A stretch of DNA of 64,000 nucleotides from Uloborus plumipes. Its lineage: Eukaryota > Arthropoda > Arachnida > Araneae > Uloboridae. The position numbers were made by a program, and so were the translations under genes. Under the pieces are notes generated by a model, which was not told where the DNA came from, did not search any database, and saw only the letters and a program-made list of their open reading frames with translations. Below are positions 47,901 to 62,200 of this stretch, piece after piece. The DNA is taken from assembly GCA_038373865.1 (NCBI GenBank), contig JAXGGA010006466.1, positions 1 to 64,000 of the forward strand, read 5' to 3'. Each line of letters begins with the position of its first letter. The stretch's first letter is position 1.

Positions 47901-49906
47901 GAAAAGATATAAATATATAATTAAAAATGTATAAATATACCATACATATTAGCTTATAATTCATTTCTCATGAAAGTCTCTCCTCCCCCCCCTTCTTTTA
48001 GCAAGAGAAAGGGTGGGAAAAACAAATATTGTTGTACAGGTCTAATTTTTTTTTTGAAACTCTGTTGCCTTTTTTATTCTTTTTGTGTGGTCATATTGTC
48101 TGGATATTTTCAGGTATAGTGCAATGATATGTAAATGGTATCTGTAAATTGGTGTAATTGATTTAAAATTTTTCTTCGTTAATTTCGTTCTGATGTCAGT
48201 GCTTCTTTCTTAAAATAAAATAAAAGAATTATATGAGTGTCAAATGTGTTCTTTATCCACCCTGAAATCTTCAAAAATGTTTTTTTAAGAGTTCAATCAT
48301 ATATTATTCATTAATGATTTGTTATTATGGCTTTGTCCCCTTCTGACAAAAATGGTGATATTTTTAAATGGAAAACTTTAATTTCTTCTTACAGAAATTT
48401 TGTATTTTAAATTAGTTTCTTTTGTTCTTCCAGTTTACCTTCACAGCTTGTAATAGTCAATGACATGCTGCTATATCTGTTTGCGCTTGTCTTAGACCTG
48501 ACCTCACTCAAGAAGTCTTCGTTCTTAATAATTGCTGTTTCAAGTGCAAAAAACATAGAGAAGCTATTGCTCACGACTTTTTAAATGTTGTTTTTAATGC
48601 GATATAATAATAAATCAAGTCTGACATGAAAGAGGAAAAAGAGTATTGAAGTATTTGTGAAAAAAAAAAAAAAATTCATTTTAGTTGGAAAAATTTATAC
48701 ACATGTTGTCTCTGGATTAGGAACTAACATTCATTTCACCAACGAGAAATATTTTTCTTTTATAATTTTGTTTGTGATGTTGCAAAATAAATCTTTTTTA
48801 AAAATCCAATCACAAGATTTATCTTACAGTACTTCATTAAAGAAGTATTAATGTGGAGTGAAATTTAAGATGTGAATATCTGTGTTTGTTGTAAAAACAA
48901 TCAGAAAACTTCCCAGAATGGCAAATATCAGTTATATAGTACACATAGAAAATTACGTAGTGTAATTGTGCTTATTGAATGAGGCCATGTCTAAGCTTTG
49001 GACATTTTCTGTAATGACTTGGAATGTTTTGCTCAACTGTGTTAAAATGCTTGATATTCTTGAATGTTATATTTATTTGGACATTTATCGTGAATAAAAA
49101 GTTATATTTATTGTTATATAATTACTTTCACTGTTAGTACAAACTGAACGGCATATTTTGTATTTTTATGACATACGTTTATAGTTATTTTTATCCTTAA
49201 TGAGAGCTTAGTTAAAATTTCAGAATTGACTCATTTTTTGTTGTTTGCACAATATATTGTTAGTAATAATTTCTTATTTAAAAGAAAATATTTTTTTAAT
49301 CTTAAAAATATCTCTGTTTTTAGGTTGTTAGCTTATTATGACTGTGTTAAAATATTATTTGTACTTTATTAGAAATCCAACTTTTTTAGTTCATTTGCAC
49401 TTCATTTGCTTATGTGTCATTAATTATTTGAAAAACAATCAAATATTTCAATATTAGTTTCATCAAACATCAGGTTTTATGTTCTTTGTTTAGAAAATAG
49501 GATGTATGTTTTGTTCATTTAAGATTTTCATGCAACCAGGTTCTTTTGAATTTCTTTTTTATCCAGATATATTTCATGTAGTGAGTTTTGGTTTCATGTG
49601 GTATTTCCATGCACCCTATACCTTGTTGTATATTTGAAATCCAATAAAAATACAAAAGTTTTAACTATATTTCATAGGCTGTTGTAATAATTTTCAAGCA
49701 ATTGCATAACATCTTCTGTCCTGTATAACCTTTTTTCCCCGTGGCATTAAAAAAAAATGTATTATGAGAAATCTAGTGCAATGTAGATGAAATATTCATG
49801 CATCATAAAGTCAAAGAGTGATGCTTAAGTTTAGAAAAGTTATGTGTCAATGAAAGTTTGAGCCAATATAATGGCTTTCTTAAGTATGCTAAATTAAAGT
49901 AATTTG
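44993..49906. other. 3' flank / probable 3' UTR of the WD40 gene
   Basis: No coding frame of interest. AATAAA-type signals occur at several places (for example near 45369, 45622, 46445, 49093 and 49643), so the 3' UTR end cannot be fixed. A C-rich run lies near 47985. Nothing else assignable apart from the duplication at 45162-45434. Confidence 0.45.
45162..45434 (+). repeat. Tandem duplication (~136 bp) in the WD40 3' region
   Basis: Units begin TTCTTGTACTCGCAAGATTT (45162) and TTCTTGCAAGATTT (about 45298). Both carry TTTTAGCAGTT, GTGCAGTACAA/GTACAGTACAA, TATAATGCTTC, and TTTTAATATTTGA. Unit 2 contains an AATAAAATAAA signal absent from unit 1. Confidence 0.7.
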
Positions 49907-49911
49907 CAGTG

Positions 49912-50396
49912 TTGAGTCATTCCATAGTGACTAATAATAAAAAATATTTTTTAGTTATACTGGTCGATTTACAATGTACATCGTATCTATGTATCATTTC
50001 TGCTAAGAATTTAAAACATAATTACTGACAAATATTTTTTCAACCAAAATAGCAGTGTGACTAACGTAACATTTTTGCGCTCTTAAAAATTAATGCTCAT
50101 TGTGAGTTAAAAATTTAATGATATGTTTGAAAAATGTGTTAAGTTGGCTTTTAAAAACATAAAACACATTTATTATATCTTATTTTTTTTTAGTCTTAAG
50201 TGTCACTTTTACTCAAGATGGAGTGTGACTAACGTAACCATCGAATAACAAGCAGTAAACACACTACAAATTATTTATTATGGCTAATCTCAGTGATAAT
50301 TACAATACTTCAATTTTTTTTAAACTTATGTTGTATGCTTTTCATTTATTGATTTTTTTTCTTCGGCTGAGGTTGACATTTCTATGGAATGACCCT
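49912..50396. mobile_element. Probable MITE with TCATTCCATAG ends
   Basis: GAGTCATTCCATAG (49914-49927) and its inverse CTATGGAATGACCC (50382-50395) bracket about 480 bp. The phrase GTGTGACTAACGTAAC occurs twice inside. No convincing target duplication, so the exact ends are open. Confidence 0.45.
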
Positions 50397-53253
50397 GTTC
50401 AGTAATTTTTAGGTAAATTTCAATTTTTTGCTAAAAGGTACAAGTTGAAATAAATCATTTTGATTAAAATACAAGCAAAAGAAAAAAACAGCACAATTTG
50501 ATTTATGCTTTTAATAATTTAATAGTCATCTTGATTCAACATGAGGGTTTCCTGCTAGCAGTGAAGCAACATGCGGTCATCCATATGACACTTTTAAATG
50601 TTCTCTTGAATTGCACATCACTTCTTTGTTGCAGAATGACTAGAACAATGCAATACAAAGTAAATTTACACAAAATAAAAGCATCTTTGTCGGTAGCCAA
50701 ATATTGTGCATTCGAAAGTAAATTGTACCTAATGTTATACATAATGTCTTTTTTTTTTTTTTCGCACTATGATGCAAATTTTCCAAGTTAACTCTTTACA
50801 TGTAGAAAGTTAAACTCATAACACATAAGTGATGGATTTCTTCAGCTTATAAACATGCCATAATGATATAATTAAGCATTCAATTAGAAGTATATGTACA
50901 AAAATTTCAAACAAAACTGCTTTTAAAGCAATTTCTGATAAAGTACTCTTTTGATTGATGTAATTTATAAATATTTTCGGGTCAAAATTCCATTAGGGAA
51001 GGAAGGGATTTCTTTCAAGTGCTTGTTTTTAGATAGACTCTTTAATGTATTGCACTTGTCATAAATTGACACTCGAAAGAAGGTATTGCATCTAATAAAT
51101 ATATAATTACTTTACATGGTTATTTTGAAATGTCTAACTAAATGCTTTCTTTTAATATGAAGATACCAATTAACTGAGAGAAATGGAAAAATATAACACT
51201 AAAATAATATTATTTCAATCAAATGTAAAATTAATCAATAGGTTTGCATGGAAATAGTTTTTTTTTTTTTTTTTAACAGACTTTGATGCATAATTGAATT
51301 AATGTTATTTAAAAGCATACAAAATTATTATGAATTTTGCTCTAAAAACTAGTTAAAGTGAAAGTTTAGGGAGCTTCAATCACCATATAATAAGCTACTA
51401 AAAATCAATACTGTAGTAGAATTCAAAGCACTAATTGATGACACAATTTAATAAAATTGTTTGAACATTTTAGAAATTTTGATCATTATTGGGAATTGTA
51501 ATATTTTGTTTCTTAAAGTAGTTTCTTTAAAGCTAAATTAAATAAAAACTACAGTAAGTGAAACATTTATTTCAGTTAAATTGCTAAAATTTAAAAATAA
51601 ATAACATAATACTTACACTAGATAAATTAAAATTCAAAAATAAAACAATATAATACAGTACAAAGAAACCTCATTTATAGGCTGTTTGTATATCTAGTGC
51701 AAAATACTAGTCATTTTTCCTTTTAAAAGTTCGGTAAGATATTTTATTTTATAAATTAATAATACTGGCAAAGTGCTAAGTGATTTTTTCTTTTTTTTTT
51801 TTTTTGCCACAAAAAAAAAAAAAAAAAAGAGAAAATGTCAAAAATATTTCTCATCTATCATCACCGAAAAACCTCAAATCATTTTCATACACAATTAGTA
51901 GATTCAGCAAAATTAAGAGTGGAACGCACGGGATTGCTGTGTCACTAGAAAGGATGAGTCGAGCTCACCTGTGACAAGGACCCTGTTCATCGTAGGAATG
52001 TCAAGTATTATGGCGAGCATAAAACTTGGTTTAGACAAAACCTGATTAAAACATTAAAAATTGCAATGCTGGGAAAAAACTGAATTAAAATTTACAAATA
52101 AGTTAAGTAATATTATATACATAATAAATAACATCTGAACAACACAATAACAATAAATTATCTTAAAGACTATTGCTCCTATACACATATTCAGGCACGC
52201 ACGCCTGACAGCAGAGCACGAAATATACATGAAACGAGTAACAGCTGACTGAAACAAAACAATATATACATATATCACATGTATATATATATTCAGATTT
52301 GAACATCATATAAATATATTTTAATAGGTACAACGTATTTAAATTCACAAAACATATTAATAAATATGTGGGGGGAAACAATATTATTTATTACACGGCC
52401 AAAGAAATTCTCGGCGTCTATTTCCGCAGTCACCTCGATTCAAACATAATGGTCGAATGTCCAGAACCTATAGGTCGAAAGCAGAGCAAGTTTAGCAGCT
52501 GAAGAACGGTTATGTTTTCTTTTTCATTTGTTACAGAGGGTGAAGGGCTCTAAAGCTTAAAATTTGTATTCACACAAAATAACAGCAATAAATTTTATAT
52601 GATTATTTTTTCTTATTAAAAACATACTCACAGACAAACACTGTCCAATGTCAAAATATTTCTGAAGGAGATTTACATTTGCTACAAGAGTAGTTGTCAA
52701 ATGATAAATACGATGCATTTACATATATGTGGCGGCTAGTACAAAACTTAATTTCATGCAACAAACGACGCGAATGTTGCCAATAAATCAAGTTTAAAAA
52801 TTTCTTGTTTTTTATTCCTCTCTTCACGTAAGTAATAAATTATTCAAAATGGAAGCCACATGATCACCTTATAAACAAAAATAGAATCATTAAAAATTGC
52901 AAAATATATTTTTCTTTTTTTAATAGGCGTAATCTAAAAACTTAGATTTGGTACATCCAGTAAAAGGTTAAATATTTATTAGTTGGCAACTACAATACCA
53001 TGTGAAACAAATTGCTCATACAATACCTTATGCCAGTTTTTCTTTAAAAACTAGTATACAATTTTAAAGGTATAAGGTCAAGGAACCAAATTTTTTCCTT
53101 TTTTTTTGGTCACAGTAAATATAGAAATGGTTGCATAATAGTTCTGATCAGCTATATACTACACATAAAGCACCGTATGAGAATTAGCTAATGCTTTGAA
53201 CATATGCAGGAATACAATCTAAAGCTTCTCAACCATTATGCTTCAAAAGAAAT
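50397..53253. other. Intergenic / 3' flank of unc-104
   Basis: No coding signal. Long A/T runs occur near 50750, 51265 and 51790-51830. This is downstream of the unc-104 stop on the minus strand and probably includes its 3' UTR; the poly-A site cannot be chosen by eye. Confidence 0.45.
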
Positions 53254-56200
53254 TCAATTGATGACGCTGGGGGGAATGGGGCGCTTCCTGGATAATTTTG
53301 ACCTGAAACAGAAAACGAAATTTTATTATGTTTCATGAATTAGATACAGATAAATATACATTTAATCATGGATACTCTTAAAACTTTTTCTAGAGGTTCA
53401 AATGAATTTTTAAAAATGTGTACACCAGAGCCGTAGCCAGTCTTTTACTTCGGGGACAGTTTAAACACATTTCTCGTAAGCTCTACATGATCAATAAAAT
53501 CTTATGTCATTGCTATATTCTATCACTTTTTATTACAATAGGTTACTTTAATGAGAATTGTCTGCTTTAAGGGCATAAGCAAATGCGAAAGATAACAAAT
53601 GAAGGAAAAAAAATCTAATGTACACAGCAAAATTCCCCCCCTGTTAAAAATTCAATATATTTTTAATAACTTAAAGAAAATAAATGCATGTACGTAACTT
53701 CGAAGTAATGCCTATGGGAAATTCATATATTTTTGGTATCAATAAAATAGGGTAAGTATACAGTTTTTCATTTTCATATTTAAAGAATTTCGATATACTG
53801 TCGTCCCGCTTAATTGGTTAACGGATCAACGAATACCCAGCTTATACGAATAAAACATCCCAGAATTCATGCCATAGACACAATGTTAAAGATCCCCGCT
53901 TAATCGAATAATATTTCTTGGAACTGACAGTATTCGTTTAAGCGGGGCTGATAGTTTATTCGTTAAGGTCAGGTTTTTAAAAATTTAATAAACACTAACA
54001 ATTAAAAATAAATACTGCATATAAAGCTGTAGTTTGTATAATTATTCAGTATTTATTTTAGTTTTAAAATGAAATTAAAAAAATAATAACAATAAAAGTA
54101 ATAATATTTTTTCCAGCACAAAAAGGAAAAAAAAAAAGTATTTGATGGAACAGTTTTGAAAAGTTTTGGAGGGGGTTTGAACCCTGAAAGCCCTCCTTTT
54201 AAATACCACCCTGGTGTACACTAAGCTAATCCTATTCAGGAAAATCAACACTTTGTAATTATCCCCATTGGTATTTTAAACTGTCATCACATTATCGTGA
54301 TTTTTTTTTTTTTTTTTTTTTTTAACCTCTTCTCTAGTCTTGAACAATATTCTACCCAGGCACGTCAGAATTTTTTCTCTGTAATGCTTTTGAGAAAATT
54401 TCTATAACTGAGAACAATAGTTTGGTTACGGCCCTTATAGCTACAATGCCAAACAATCTTTTAAAATACAAAATTGGCATGCCTGTTGATGGCTGCAATC
54501 TTATTGCAAAAGGCTCTCTGATGGCAAATGGTTTCTATAAGAACCTTGAAGTCTGTTTTGCTATTTTTTCTCTATAACAGATGTTATCTTTAGATAATGA
54601 ACATTAATTCCTTTTTCATCGCTAATGGCGGAAAATAGAGACGATTCAGATTTTGGCTGTTTTCTTGGGAAAAATTACTCTAAACATATTCATTTGTGAA
54701 TTTTTATTATGAAGTGCAAAAGCTTCGCAAAAGTGAGCTAGCAAACTGAAGTCAAAATTTAAAAGTAGCAATATAATAACAGAAGTATAACAAAAAACTA
54801 GAATTAGAGAGTGAGAACACTCGATCAAGTTTGCTCTATTTTGTTTTCATGTATGGGTAAATTGTTGGGTAAAAACATACTTGTTTGACCAAAATGCGAA
54901 CTTACCTTATTTGCCCTGCAAGAAGAGGATTTATAGCGTAGAGCCATTCATAAACTTCTTTATCACCTAAAGTCTGCAGAAGGAAACCCCTATGTTTGGT
55001 CACGACAGAGAAAGTATTTGGAACCTATGTGAATGAAATATAAAGTTAACAACAAACAAACAGCACCCATTACAGAGCAAACTGTTAAAAAATAAGCTTT
55101 CAGAAGCTATCTCTTGTAGGGGAATGGGTTAAATTGAAAGTTAGAAACTTAAGACAGTCTCAAACTGTTTGAATTTTAATTTCAATGCCATAACATGCAT
55201 ATGAATACCTTTGTTGATTCGATGTTTGCACTGTTTCAAATTCTTACTAGCTGCCAGGGAAGCTAGATTAGCTTCCTGTGGCATGTTGATGCATAACGTC
55301 TCCCCTCTCTAACTTTTACCTCATTCTGAAGTTATATTATTTGATATAATTTAATGTTCATTCGATTTCAAGACATACCACGCACGTGGCCCGGCGTTGC
55401 ACGGGCACTTCGTGCCTTTGAAGTAGTGAGAAAAATTTCAAGAAAGTACTCATCGCCAAGGCGGCTCGCTAATAGGCGCTTCACGCCTTTACTTTTTTCC
55501 TATATAAAAAAATCATTCGAATTATTGAGATGCTTCGCGCTTTCAAGATGGTGAGGAGAGTTTCAGTAAGTTCAGCTCGCTCAAAGAAAAAAAGCAGACA
55601 TAGACATTCAGTTTTTAATATAAGTAGATGGATTTTCAACAAATGAATGTTTCAAAATATTACCAGTAGCTAGCAATAAAAATTCTACGTAAGTGGCCCG
55701 CTTATGAGTTTCGTGTTTGATTTAGTTAAGCCTTCATTCAAAATTCTCATTATCATTGTTATACTGTTTCATAGCAACGACGGTTTGCAAGAATGAATTT
55801 CATATTTAATCATTTATTAGGCTTAATCGCTATAAATTTGACTACTTATTAATTAATATCTTCGCTAATTAAAATCGTATAATGATATAGATTGAAACTA
55901 ATAAAGCCCGAAAAATTACCTATCTATCGGTACCTGGTTCGACTTTCAGTTCATTGGCGTTCAGGAGAAAGAAGCGTGACATAGAAAGATAGAAAGAAAG
56001 ATAGAAAGAAAGATAGAAAGATAGTTAGAAAGATACTCAGTTTTTAATATAAGTAGATATTAAGAGCTTCTGAGAATGAAATTTGTAAGAGAACTGTGAT
56101 ACACGGTACATGGGTATATTTCTAAAGAAACAAATCCCAAGGTTGATTTGAAATTTTCTGCAAACAATGAATGAATTCAACGGAAAATTTTAAAAAATCA

Positions 56201-59200
56201 TCGAGAAAGATCCTTAGCGGAAAACTTTAATTATTTTTGTAACTGACAGATCATTGGCTTTTGCTATCTTAGTTTTAGTACAATGGCAAGTAAATTAAAA
56301 AAATACATTAATAATAATTACATCAATAAACCACTAAAAGAATTGAACTGATTGTTCTAAGTGTACGAAAAAGTTATTTTTATTCTGTAAGAACCCCAAG
56401 TTGATTCTTTTCAGAATGTTAAAATATTGAGGAGCTTGAATTATTTTCATTATAAGAAACACAAAATTATTTTTTTGTATTAAGGGCTTCAACATCTAGT
56501 GTGGTATCTCAAAGTGATGAGCAAAAGGTTAACTCTTTTGAGACATCTGTTAAGTAACTTATCTGTACCTCAGAACCGGACTAACGTAAGACCATTTCTG
56601 TAACTTTTCAGCAGAGGGCAAAAACGATTGTCGGTTGCATCTAAGGATAGGATTTGCTTCCAAAAATGTTCAGCTCCGAGTGAAAAATTAACATTTGAAA
56701 CAGAATAACTTTCAAAGTTAGCACGGTTTGCAGAAATACCCATTTTTTCCATTGGAAGACATATCGGAAAGCAAAGAATTGAATATACCCCAATTTATAA
56801 CATGCAAGCTGATTTTGCTCCCAAGATACTAGGCTCGTCTCCAGAACATCCCATGCTATAGTGCTTTTCTATACCTCAGAACCGGACTAACGTAAGTCCA
56901 TTTTCGTAACTTTTCAGCAGAGGGCAAAAACGATTGTCGATTGCATCCAGGGTTCGCCGATATATATCAGTCGATATATATCATGATATATATCCGATAT
57001 TTATTCTGAAAATATCACGATATTTTGATATTTTCGATATTTATTTTTTGAAATGCGATATTTTCAATAGAAAAATTGTCTTCATCATATTAATGATGTC
57101 ATCTTTAGTATAATGTAATAATATGACGTTCCTTTTTTATTTTCTGATAAATTAAAAGTTACAAAACAACTTGAATAGAGATGAAAAATGCCTAGTTAAG
57201 AATGAAATGTTAATCAGAACATGGAAATGTGTTTAATGTTTGTACAATGTGTGCTAGTGCTAAACAACAGATGTTTTATTTTTGTTAAAATAGCTAAGAA
57301 AAAAAAAAAATAAGTGAAACAGCTAATGCTAAAGTAAAGTCACTTAATGTTAATAAATATTTAAAGTTGCTAAAAATACAATAATGAATAATATGAAAGA
57401 GTAAAAAAAGCCCATTGGTAATGAGATTTTTGCACAAAAAGCACTTTTTCCAAGCTTTATGTTTGAAGAAGATTTCATGAAAGTCGAACTTTTAGTGTGG
57501 TGGGAAAACATTCCATTAGAATCAAAAATGAAAGAAAAAGTTGACAATTTTGTTCAACAGCTGTTAACTGCATCACCAACCACAGCTGGATTGGAGAGAA
57601 TATTCTCTAGTTTTGGTTTCATACAGTCTAAACTGAGAAATAGATTATTGACTGAAAAAGCAGATAAGCTTACATTTATTTTTAAATATTACAATACGCA
57701 AAAATGCAACATATAGTTTTTGTTTTAGTAACAAAATTTACTATGTAAAGCTAAACAAAAGATTTAAATTTTATATTTGTTTTTTTATTTTGTTCAGTTA
57801 CAGTTTTGTTTTATGTCTTTGCAATGTGATAAAACAATAAATAAGTTTAGTTCTAATGTTTTAAAAATAAAGTCAATATTATAGTTTGAAGTATTATTTA
57901 ATAGAAAAAGTTAAGGTATAAATGAAAAAATACATATAAATATTACATATTGTAATAATCAATTACACTAATATAATGTACGGTTATCTTGTTTTGGTTT
58001 TGATATTACATGATAGTTGATATTTATGTATATGATACTGTAATTATTTCTATATGAACATAATAGTCAATATCCAGTATAGTAGCCAACATCATCATTA
58101 GGTCATATAATTTTTTAAACATTAAACTTACATTTCATCAAAAATGGCTGCATAACATTTCATTGAATGTAAATTTTAATGTATATTTATGTATAGAAAT
58201 ATTGAAAGAAACATTAATTTTTAGTCTATACTGTAATAATACTTATTTAAGGAAATAACTAACATTGATTTGAGGATGTAGTTACTATTTAAAGAGTTAA
58301 GCTTGCGCGAATTGAAAATATCGGATATATATCAAAATATCGGATATATATCAAAATATCAGATATTTACGATATTTTCGAAAATATCACGATATTTACG
58401 AACCCTGATTGCATCTAAGGATAGGATTCGCACTCTTTTAACGCTGCTGAATAATTGTGAAGGAATTTCTTTTATGGAATAACGTTCTCATGGGTCGATG
58501 CAGAGTAGGATTCTATATGCAGTGCAGTAATAAAGTGAAAATCACCATTTTTGGACTTCAGGCGTTCCAGTTCTGACATGGAGTTAAAATGTTTTTGCAT
58601 TTGTATGACAAAGAAAGTGAATGAAAAGTGATAAAATTTTGAATAAAGTCATAAAAAGGCAAACACTGCGCCACTGGCAGAAAATATTGAAATATAAGGC
58701 AAGATTTTTAATCTACATTATTTTTTAAACAAGAGAAAACATAAGTTAAGACTTGCTGCTTTTTTCGTCACTGCTCAGCTCATTTGCCCTTTTAAATAAC
58801 CAACTGAAATTTCGGCTACAAAAGTTGATGAAATATCATCTGTATAGTTAACAATGTAACATAGAACAAAAAGAAATAAACTAATAAATAATAATATGAA
58901 CAATTAGGTACAGGTAAAAAATGCAAATTGTCAACCTTTTACTTTGAACTCGGTTAACATAAAATTGATTCAACATGAGTTCTGAAAATTTGCTGAAAGA
59001 TAATGTGTAGTTTTAATTTAGTAAGAAATAAATATTTACTTTTAGCATAGCTTCTTGGTCTTCACTATATTCTACTTGGGCAGTTGCTAAATTTATCATG
59101 CCACGCTCAACTAGGTCTTTCTCATTTTTATAAATGAAAACGTAGGGACGCCGTACGACCTAGGAAGAAATGATAGTATTTATTGTATAATTTTCATAAA

Positions 59201-62200
59201 CACAATGTTTATAATCACAGAAATACAGGATTGGGAAAAAATACATTTCTTGTAGTGATTCATTTCAAGCAGCGGTGCTCACTAAACATTTAATGGTGAA
59301 CCCTCTCAAAAGTTCAACTGCTAAGGAAACATTAAACTAAGCCCAAGAACGTTAACTCCAAAAAAGGAAGGCACACTCTTTAAAACACCCACTGTAAACA
59401 TTTGAATGCCATCTGCAGTTTGTGCTATGAGACACACAACTTACACAAAACTAAGAAAATAGTCTCGACTCTCCACAAGCTTTAAACTTCAGGTTTGATT
59501 TTCTTCCACATTCCCCCCCCCCCCTAATTATTCTTCAAAATCTAAACACTAATAGCTAACATCATCCACTGAATTTAACACACTCAAAAGTATCCACAGT
59601 CTATATTATACTGTCCTTAATCTCTGACATTAAAATTTCAAAGTGGACAACAATGCCTAGTATAGGCTATACATCAATGGCTGACATCATCTACTGAATT
59701 TGACACACTCAAAAGTATCCATAGTGTATCATATTGTCCCCAATCTCTGGCATGACAGTTAAAAGTGGACAAGAATGCCTAGTATAGATTATACATCAAC
59801 GGCTAACACCATCCACTGAATATGACACACTCAAAAGAATCCAGTCTATATTATACTGTCCTTAATCTATGACATTAAAATTTCTAAGTGGACAACGATG
59901 CCTAGTATAGGTTACATATCAACGGCTAGCATCATCCATTTAATTTAACACACTCAAAAGTATCCATAGTGTATCATACTGTCCCTAATCTCCGACATGA
60001 CATTTAAAAGTGGACAACAATGCCTAGTATAGATTACACATCAAGGGCCTAACATCATCCATTGAATTTGACATGCTCAAAAGTATCCACAGTGTATCAT
60101 ACTGTCCCTAATCTCCGATACTAAAACTTTGCCTAGTATAGGTTATAACATCAACAAGCTAATATCACCCATTGAATTTCATACACTCAAAAGTATCTGG
60201 CATAAATCTCTGACATTAAAATTTAAAAGTGGAGGACAGTGCCTAGCATAGGTTCATTTCAAATTTGTAATACTCACGACCCAATGCTTGACCCATCCCT
60301 TGGTCTTGTCGTCAAGGCAATTGAGGTACCCCTTTCTCGACACCACTGGGCTAACTCTTATCTCTTCCACTTCGGCGACATAGAGGAAACGACCAGAGTT
60401 ACGATGAGAGGGTGGCACTGTGGAGGATGATCGGGAGGCGATGGAAGTGGGGACCAGGTTGCCGCGATCCTCTTCGCTCACACCGTTGTACTTGTCCATA
60501 GGAATCGTTTTGAGGAAAGAGCTGGCCGGAGAGAAAAATGAAATAAGAAAATCTTATTTAAAAATATAACAAGTAATTAATAGAGTGTGTATCAAGCAAC
60601 CAGTGAAAGAACTTCAAGAACTTGCACAAAAAGGAAATTTCAGGTTACTATTAGGACAATGGGAAGCGAAGTGGCTTTGTGGTAGTACTTCGTGCTTTCA
60701 TGCCACAGATCCGGGTTCGATTCCTGGACTGTTGACTCAGCTTTTCATTGTTTCAGTGAGTTGATAAAATGGGTACCAAGCGTGCTAGGGAACTAAATAC
60801 TGAGGGTTCTGTATTTGGCTTACCACCCAACATATGACTTTGCATTCCAGAACTTTGGTCATGCAAACTGAGATGAGCACAGTAGGAGTTGGCCCACATG
60901 GCTCCCATTGAGTGAGTTTTAGTTCAACTCAAATTCAAACTTTTAATAAAAAATATTGACTAACCCTGTCACCTGTTATTAAATGATTTCTCAACTAAGT
61001 TTGCTGTGCCATTGTCTGAATTCTCAAAAGATTTCAATAAAACTTAAAACCATGTTTTAACAGAGTTGCTATGATTGTTAAAGGGAAAAATGTATCTCTT
61101 ATTATATGATTAAATGCAAATAATACAATAATTGAATATATCATCCTTAAAAGTCAAATTACTTTAAGTGAAAACAATGTAAGCCACACAAAAATATTGT
61201 TTTCCAAACTTCTGAGTTCATAAAATTTAGAAGCAATGTTGACTTTTGACAACATATGGTATTAAAATTTGCTCTTTTCATTATGGCACTTTTCTTTGTA
61301 GTAAAGTTTGTAACAATTTAATTTCTATCCAAAAAGTCATTGAAAAATTCATTACTCATATTTGTTGCAAAACTTTATATTAATTTCAAATTTAAGTCTA
61401 ACTTTAAAATCAGGATGATAATTTCTGGAAAACATTACTCTATGCAAGAACATTTTAAAAATATATAAGCAACAAACTAAAAAGGATAATTTATTTACAT
61501 AGGGAAAATATTCTCCACTTACTCTTGAGAAGACGAAGAGGTTATGTTAGAATGAACACTTGAAGATCTAGATATCACATCGACTTCCTCTGTTGGAGTA
61601 AGCTCATCCTGAAATAGAATGGTAGTATGAAACTTTGAATAGCCAACTGTTGAACTCCAAATTAAAAAATAAACTATAAATTTCTGAGTAGGACTGAGAA
61701 ACTATAGTAAGGATAAACTGCAAGCTGAAACTGTAGCACAGCTTTAAATTTAACCAGGATCGACAAGAGGCCGTGTCTGCCTAATCTGAAACTAGAGGCT
61801 AGGTTTGGGTTCAAAGTAGCACAAATTTCATGATTTTCATGGGGGAGGGGGGAAGACAAAAGGAACAGGGGGCCTGCTGTAGCTTTTGGTGGCCCTAAAT
61901 TTAACAAAGGTTTAATTACAAATGGGTAAAACTTGCATCTAAGAGCAAAGCAAATGGTTCATCTAAAGCTAAATAAGTAGGGCCGTGGTGGCCCGATCGG
62001 TAAGGCATCGGACTCGTGTCCGGAGGGACCCGGGTTCGATCCCAGCCGATCAAAGATCCACCGTCTTGATTAATGGTGGCTGGGAGGCGTTAAAAATGTC
62101 GTGGTCACAAAGTCCTCCAAGTGAAACGATACCTCTGGGGGTGCTGGGCCTAGGGTTTGCTCGACCCTAGGTTCTGGTTCAAAATTAAGAACAGAGCGCT

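Noticed and set aside
59556..60257. CRISPR array
   Set aside because: Units are contiguous ~122-bp minisatellite repeats without spacers, in an intron of a nuclear gene.
60254..60499. 81-codon single-exon gene
   Set aside because: It is an internal unc-104 exon; the last codons run past the splice donor and the true exon starts upstream at 60521.
61980..62052. Functional tRNA gene
   Set aside because: Same reason: tRNA-like head of a SINE, with a perfect 15-bp target duplication around the whole 295-bp unit.
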